From Mimachlamys varia (Eukaryota > Mollusca > Bivalvia > Pectinida > Pectinidae), in contig OX392532.1 in NCBI GenBank assembly GCA_947623455.1, forward strand, positions 6,332,001 to 6,396,000: 64,000 nucleotides of DNA, read 5' to 3'. Position numbers and translations under genes: made by a program. Positions 57,718 through 64,000 of the stretch are shown piece after piece. Each line of letters begins with the position of its first letter. The first letter of the stretch is position 1. The notes under the pieces are model-generated. The model had not been told where the DNA came from. It saw only the letters and a program-made list of their open reading frames with translations, and ran no database searches.

Positions 57718-57985
57718 AATCAGAGCATACCGACGCGACAACAACCATAATCCGAACTCAACATCGATTAAACTAGAGACAAAATATGGTCAAAGGGGAA
57801 TTCATGGAGTATAAGACCCGGTTTTCCAAAAGAGTAGGCGTCTTTTGCTTCATGGACGACACCCACCATGTAAATCTAGTTAACATTCAAGTGAATGTCA
57901 CGTCCTCAAAGTGAGAACTTAGTCAGCATTATCACGCACAACAAATAAACACACTATTGAGCATATCAAAAAACGTTCACCTTGG
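57718..57985 (-). mobile_element. Retroelement R1 fragment, left half
   Basis: Minus-oriented R1 3' UTR (CATAATCCGAACTCAACATC; CGACACCCACCATGTAAATC). It continues after the palindrome at 58987 to about 59030, where ATACAAAGATACAGAATATTC matches other R1 copies. So a younger element split it. Confidence 0.6.
57980..57985. repeat. Target-site duplication CCTTGG (left)
   Basis: Paired with 58981-58986. Removing the palindrome and one copy rejoins the R1 sequence. Confidence 0.7.
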
Positions 57986-58980
57986 TCACAGGTGCTTGTG
58001 GACATGAATTTGACTATTTTTTCATAGAATGTAGAAGGTAATACACATATACGGTGTTTTACAATGATATAATGCTAAATTAAAAAGTTTACAATAACAA
58101 CCTATGCAGCGTAGCCTTATAAAAACCTAAAGGTACGCAACTAACCGGTAGAAAAATCTAGGTCACCGCCTACCCCCTCGTGGGAATCCTTGTTTTCTCT
58201 CAAACAGGCAAAATATTACCGCTACAAGCCTATGTGCCGTCGATTCATGGATAGTTTTTCTTTTCAACCAGCCATTGTTTGTGTATTGACATGCACGCAT
58301 CGTTCAGAATTTTATATTCAAACACAATTTAGGCTACGCTCACGGCAGCCTTTCAGTGAAGATTTACGGAAGATGTCGATAAGCGCCCCAAGTGGCAGTA
58401 AACGTGAGCAAGGGCAGATAATTTAAGCATGAGACGGAAGTAAAAACCCGAGATAATCCGAGAGATTATGACGTAATATATTCAAATATTCCGCGAAATT
58501 CAAAATATTGTGTTTCGGGTTTTTACATCTGTCGTATGCATTAAATTATCTGCCCTTGCCCACGTTTACTGCCACTGGGGGCGCTTATCGACATCTTCCG
58601 TAAATCTTCACTGAAAGGCTACCGTGAGCGTAGCCTAAATTGTGTTTGAATATAAAATTCTGAACGATGCGTGCATGTCAATACACAAACAATGGCTGGT
58701 TGAAAAGAAAAACTATCCATGAATCGACGGCACATAGGCTTGTAGCGGTAATATTTTGCCTGTTTGAGAGAAAACAAGGATTCCCACGAGGGGGTAGGCG
58801 GTGACCTAGATTTTTCTACCGGTTAGTTGCGTACCTTTAGGTTTTTATAAGGCTACGCTGCATAGGTTGTTATTGTAAACTTTTTAATTTAGCATTATAT
58901 CATTGTAAAACACCGTATATGTGTATTACCTTCTACATTCTATGAAAAAATAGTCAATTCATGTCCACAAGCACCTGTGA
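57986..58980. mobile_element. Young 995-bp foldback (palindromic) element
   Basis: Two 466-bp arms (57986-58451 and 58515-58980) are inverted copies, about 98% identical by eye, around a 63-bp spacer. Termini TCACAGGTGC...GCACCTGTGA; flanked by CCTTGG on both sides. No open frame of note; the 78-codon frame at 58190 is chance. Transcription would give a long hairpin RNA. Non-autonomous DNA transposon; the superfamily is unclear. Confidence 0.85.
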
Positions 58981-58986
58981 CCTTGG
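58981..58986. repeat. Target-site duplication CCTTGG (right)
   Basis: Matches 57980-57985. The R1 sequence resumes right after it. Confidence 0.7.
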
Positions 58987-59030
58987 TATCATACAAAGAT
59001 ACAGAATATTCAAACATACATACTGCATTT

Positions 59031-61640
59031 TGATCGAGGATAGAATGGGGGAACCACATGCTTCGATCATGTATTTGAATAGGTTTGCTGCCTGGTACTC
59101 ATTTGATTAAAAAGAAATGGTCAAAGGATGCCTTGACGTGTTGACATTAGATTCCCCGGAGATCCGGGTGACCTGGGCTAACCTGTAAACGGAATCAACA
59201 TTACAGAGTTTTATACTGTAACAGGTTCAATATAAATGGTGGGATAAGTCAATTCCCATATTTGTCTCTGACAGTTTCAAGCTGACGAGACTGAAGTATA
59301 ACTAATTATATGAGGTCAATATCCGATTTATCACCTTTTCACCTCTAACCGTATCCTTATTCAATAATCAAAATAATTATAATAAACATAAACTTTAAGA
59401 TTAGTAGAATCTGACTCCTCGAGCAACCCTCATTACCGAGCTTAAGTCCTGGTAGAAAGATTTAAGAGCTAAATCAACGCTTTCTGGGTTCAATAATTCA
59501 GCCCAGGTCGTTGTTGTCATATCGCCTGTCAGAATAATACACATTTACATATTCGGCTGTAAAAGGAACCGCGGCAACACTTTAATTATTTCTACTTTCA
59601 TTTTCAATAATAAACATGACGACTACGTTTTTTCAGTTTTATCATTTTGCCGCTGTAGAATTAACTTGAAAGGGTTAGAATTTCCATTATCAGTCGCTTA
59701 TATAGTTATATTTAGCAAAAGACGAGGCTTACCTCATCTGCTGATAGAACCAGCAGAAGGCCGGCAGTCGTAGCTGTGGCTACTGGCAGCCCGCCAAACC
59801 TACCTTGTTAGGGTATCAACACAGCCTTAGTACTTACCACATCATGTTATAGATCTGGCCACTTCACGCATTACATTACATTAGACATTGGATAAGGAAA
59901 TCATTGATTGTTTAAAAAATTGACATTCAATATTGGTTTAATGTATCTATGAACTTCGTTTGCATTTTTATACAATTTCAAGTATATTGCATTTTACATC
60001 CAAATGGATTGTGTGGATCGAGCTGCAAATATAGCCAAACATACCAGCTCAGATGAAATGTTGGGGAATCGGAATGATACATGTATGACGTTTTTGACAG
60101 AGATTAGTGTAAATGTTGATAAATGAGCGTGAGAGGGACATGCATCTCCCTATATATAACAGTATATTGATCTTAAAAGAAAACCGAATGCTAGTTATAT
60201 CCTTTATACGGTTAGAACAATTTTATTTCCGTACCTTTCATGTTTGTCACTCAATGATAATGTTTAAATAATGAAACAATCCTTAATTACATACAATTAT
60301 AGTGTTTCAACATAATTATACTAATACATCACTGACCATGGAATTTATATTGTTCAAAATAATAATTTGATTATTTTTTTAACGAAACGAAATACTTTAA
60401 ATACTGTCAGCTATTTTTATATACTGACTAATACAATTACATTCACAATGAGATATACCATCTAGTTATCCCGCCTTAAACATCCGCGTGAATTTGACTC
60501 AATTAAATACGCTCTATAAATAAATATTTTGAAATCAGAACTTCCTAAATATTTATTCCTTATTATAAAATCGTTTAGAAGAACTGAGGAAGTGAAAAAC
60601 AACTAAGGGATACATTTGACTTGTATTTTTACGTGTTCAATTAAATAGATATTTGTTGTGTAATTTACTTTCGGAATACTTTGAAATAGCAACAATTCAA
60701 TCAACATATAAATGAACATAAAATTGAATAAAATTCCCAATGCATCTGTTGTTTTATCGTAGTGAAGCAAACACTTGTTTTTTTTCTATTTCTAGTTAGC
60801 AATATTAACCGTGAACGAATGCTTCATTTTCGATTACTCAAATGGATACATATATATACCTGAAAAGTTTCAGGACATTCACCTAAGCCTTCGTGCAATA
60901 TCACACGTATGTTTATGACTTTACCAATGGGAGATATTACATCATATATACTGTCCTGTCTATTATATATTTGTACATCTAGCCAGATAGGTAATAGGCA
61001 GTGAGTCATAGAAATCTGTATTTGAGGTCAGCTCAGCATTTTCTATACAAATCTCAAAACTAAAAGACTAAAGATAAAGTATTAAGTAAAATGTAACATA
61101 GAAAGACATGTATGCCTTATATATTGGGTTGTTTAAATAAGCAAAATATTAAATATTGTTTGATACTATTTAAATAAGAAAATAATACAGGCCATATAAA
61201 GATTACTACACATGTATTGTCTATACCAAGTACACGGTAGCAGGACATTTAAATCCGACCATTGTAACTGTAACGGTGGTAAGTGAAGTCAGCCGGGAGT
61301 TCCATATAGAAATTACTGAGAGCACGGACAGCGGTCTGAAGCCGGATACTTCCTCTTGTTTCCCCTTCTATTTTTGTATGCTTACGGATTACATTGAATG
61401 AGTTATGGAGACGAGGACGGAGCCTAAGACAGGCAGTATTGGCAGATAAAAGATTGTGAGGCGATCACAGTGTCGAGGGAACACAGATTATCGTTTAAGT
61501 GCTAGCAGATTTTTCATCAATTACAGACATACCGTTTTCCTCTATGAACAGTTGTAACCAATATCATATCTCATAAACGGCCATACACAGATTGTACAGT
61601 TTAACTGTATACTGACATTGCGTAGGACCCATCCGCATCA
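59031..61640. other. Non-coding, no certain gene
   Basis: AT-rich. A minus-strand stretch near 59802-59734 is coding-like and ends in a donor-like GAG|GTAAGC, but no start or acceptor is clear. 59993-60045 is the inverted match to the SLC43-like gene's 3' end. Confidence 0.4.
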
Positions 61641-62600
61641 AAACCAAAAATTAACAACAAACCTTAGGCTTAAGGGGGCAACACCACTACAACAACATGA
61701 AGACCAAGAGGGCCAAACCACAACAAAGGGAGAAAAAGTATAACAAAAGGCAGAGAACAACACGTAAACAAAAGTGAGACAACAACATTTAAAGAAAAGG
61801 GAGACAACACTTTTAAACAAAAGGGACACAAAACTTTCAAACAAAAGGAAACAGCAGTATTTAAACCAAAGGGAGACAACAACATTTAATAAAAAGGGAG
61901 TCTCAGACAACAAGATTAAAACAAGAGAGACAACAGACAACAACTTAATTAAAGGGGAGACAGCAACACCTTAACAACACAATAATAAAACAAAAGACAG
62001 AGAACAAAACTAAAAAAGGGAGACAACATCATTTAAAAAAAGGAAAACAACAACATTTAAACAAAAGGGAGACAACAACATTTAAACAATGGGAAACAAC
62101 AATATTAAAACAAAAGGGAGACAACTACACTTAATGAAAAAGGAGACAACAAGACTAAAACAAGAGAGATAAAACACTTAACTTAGGGGAACAGCAACGC
62201 CTAAACAAAAGGGAGATACAGTAGCATACAGTAACATTAAAAAAGAATACGAATCTAGGGCCAGGGAAACATCTTAATCAACGGAAAACTCAAAAACACA
62301 AGGAGACATAAAAACATCAACTGACGCCAGTGGAACAGTAGTACAAATGGAGTGACGAAACAAGATAAAATCTACAGAATCGGAGACACAGAAACAAAAA
62401 ATGAAGACAAAACGGAAGGAGACGCCGAACCGAAAGGACAGACAATAGCAGGATTAAAACTAACCATGAAAGACATGAACAGGAATCGATAAAAACCAAA
62501 ACCTTTAATAAACAAATGATGAGAGCAAACGAATCACAGGAACAGAGGCAACATCGGAAGGAGGAACGACAACCACAGAAACTAAGGAGACACAAAACAA
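61641..62600. repeat. A/purine-rich degenerate tandem array
   Basis: Irregular units of about 25 bp built on GGGAGACAACAACATTTAAA and CAAAAG. The strand bias (A, G and C with almost no T in parts) leaves open frames on both strands (61638-61974, 62317-62595); these are artefacts. Confidence 0.75.
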
Positions 62601-64000
62601 GAAAAGAAAATTATTTTTGTGACAAATTATGTAATTTGTTTGTTTGTTTAGGGTTTTCGTTTTGATTTTGTTTTTTTTTTCTCTCTCTCAAACCAGTTTT
62701 TTCCAATTAGGTTTCATGGCTTGCGTCGCCATTACACCGATCTGTTAGCTTAGCACATATCACAGAAACCCTTACAGTTCGATAGTTATTTATCATTACG
62801 ACAACGCCGACGTGTTAACAACCACAAACATAAAATCATGTAATTGGGCGCCGCGGAGAAGCAATTTTAATTTACATCAATATATGCCAGACCTGAAAGC
62901 TGAATGTTTGACATCCATAGTTAAGACAAAAGCTGTGTGACGATAGGGTGTCGGTCGTGTTTGTCGCTCTACCCTGAGAAACCCTGATAATGTTACCACA
63001 ATTAATTGTAATTAGCAACTTGATCCAGATGTCTGTCAGATACCCTGGTTAAACGGACAGCAACACTTGTTAGAATTGGCACGGTGTTAAAATTACTGCA
63101 ATCATCTCATTCTGATGAATAGAGTCAGGAAACGTGACGACAGGTAAGCTGTGTGTCATCCCAATAAAATATATATCTTACACTGCGTACGCGTTCTTAT
63201 TAAACAGATCACACTGAAGCCTAGTCACCTTTCTCCTCCTACAGTAAGCTCGGGTGTGTGACGAGAGTATATTCAAGTTCAAGTTCTGTATTGACTTTAA
63301 GTCTTACGACTTATCAGTGTATGGATAGACGGTGTTAAAATGACATCGCACACGGCACAACAAGGAACCTAATCTTTATCGAAGACAAACGACGAACAAA
63401 ACGATCCAACCCCTTGTATAAGGCGGAGAGAGTTTTTATAAGATAATTTGGCTATCATATTAAATTCATGGTATGCATGTCACTATGATGATTTTGTTTT
63501 GTAGAGACAGAGAAATATGAATCTCCTGAAGCACGTCTCACCTCCGTCATAACAAAACTGGTCTATATCCCAATGAATAGGCTACTGTGGAGTAATTACT
63601 GTGTGACAAGTTCTTCGTCATGTGCAAATCTATCACAACTTTGTTCTAGGCTTAATAAAAGACTCTCTATACATCCAAGGATCCTTAAATATTGACCATA
63701 TATAAAGCGGGTGTATCTCATTCTTTGTTCTATGCTAACCAAACGTGACACAGGAAACTAATCGAGCGTGTCAAACAGTGGGCTGCATTTAATTCCAGTA
63801 AATTGAAGCGTTTATGGCAAATGGAAAATGTGTTAAAACAACCATGATCATTATTACAGATGTCATAACTGCAATATTTCTAGAAAGATGTCAGAATCGA
63901 AAATGCACGGAAATAACTTGACAAGTAGCGTTTGTCAAGTGTGGCACGACAAACATCGCCGGAACAGAGCTCTATGGCATACCTTGTAGCGTTACAGGAA
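62601..64000. other. Non-coding, no gene seen
   Basis: AT-rich with a T/CT-rich tract at 62636-62692. No exon, RNA gene or clear repeat. Confidence 0.45.

Noticed and set aside
58190..58426. 78-codon frame in the left arm of the palindrome
   Set aside because: No domain; it lies wholly in a non-autonomous foldback element.

Overview
This is invertebrate nuclear DNA, most likely from a marine bivalve mollusc; a scallop-type genome is possible but cannot be settled here. Reasons: AT-rich sequence, multi-exon genes with GT-AG introns, a dispersed repeat of a kind I know from bivalves (best copy 31075-31536), and very many minisatellites and transposon remnants. There is no bacterial-style gene organisation. 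Most long open frames are repeats or chance; the genes below were assembled by joining exons with matching phase.

Layout. 1-10.8 kb: repeat-rich DNA with a terminal-inverted-repeat element (2305-2681) and a complete LTR retrotransposon on the minus strand (2823-10357, 5-bp target duplication). Its single 1,486-codon gag-pol frame has the order gag-protease-integrase-RT-RNase H. This is the Gmr1-type order, with integrase before RT, inside a Ty3/Gypsy-type element, and the capsid region resembles the SCAN domain. 10.8-14.5 kb: a small two-exon minus-strand gene, predicted to encode a 106-residue secreted protein with one PLAT-like domain; its intron holds a 53-bp minisatellite. 14.5-22.6 kb: no convincing host gene; LINE, SINE and retroelement fragments.

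22.67-41.55 kb: a complete plus-strand SLC43-family transporter (closest to SLC43A3 by eye), ten coding exons with consistent phases, 535 residues. Its introns are unusually full of tandem repeats (41 bp x 14, 26 bp x about 100, 70 bp x 10, 24 bp x about 122). Three tandem duplications include this gene's own splice sites: the exon 2 acceptor, the exon 5 acceptor and the exon 6 donor.

49.3-53.2 kb: a two-exon plus-strand gene predicted to encode a 69-residue BH3-only protein, Bim-like in motif and with a hydrophobic C-terminal tail, followed by a long 3' UTR with a minisatellite. 53-64 kb: no convincing gene. It holds a 54-bp repeat with 18-residue periodicity, a young 995-bp near-perfect palindrome inserted with a 6-bp target duplication into an older retroelement copy, and an A/purine-rich degenerate array.

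The transporter, the secreted protein and the BH3-only protein have no visible functional link. The shared theme is heavy repeat turnover, with tandem arrays growing inside introns and in places across splice sites.
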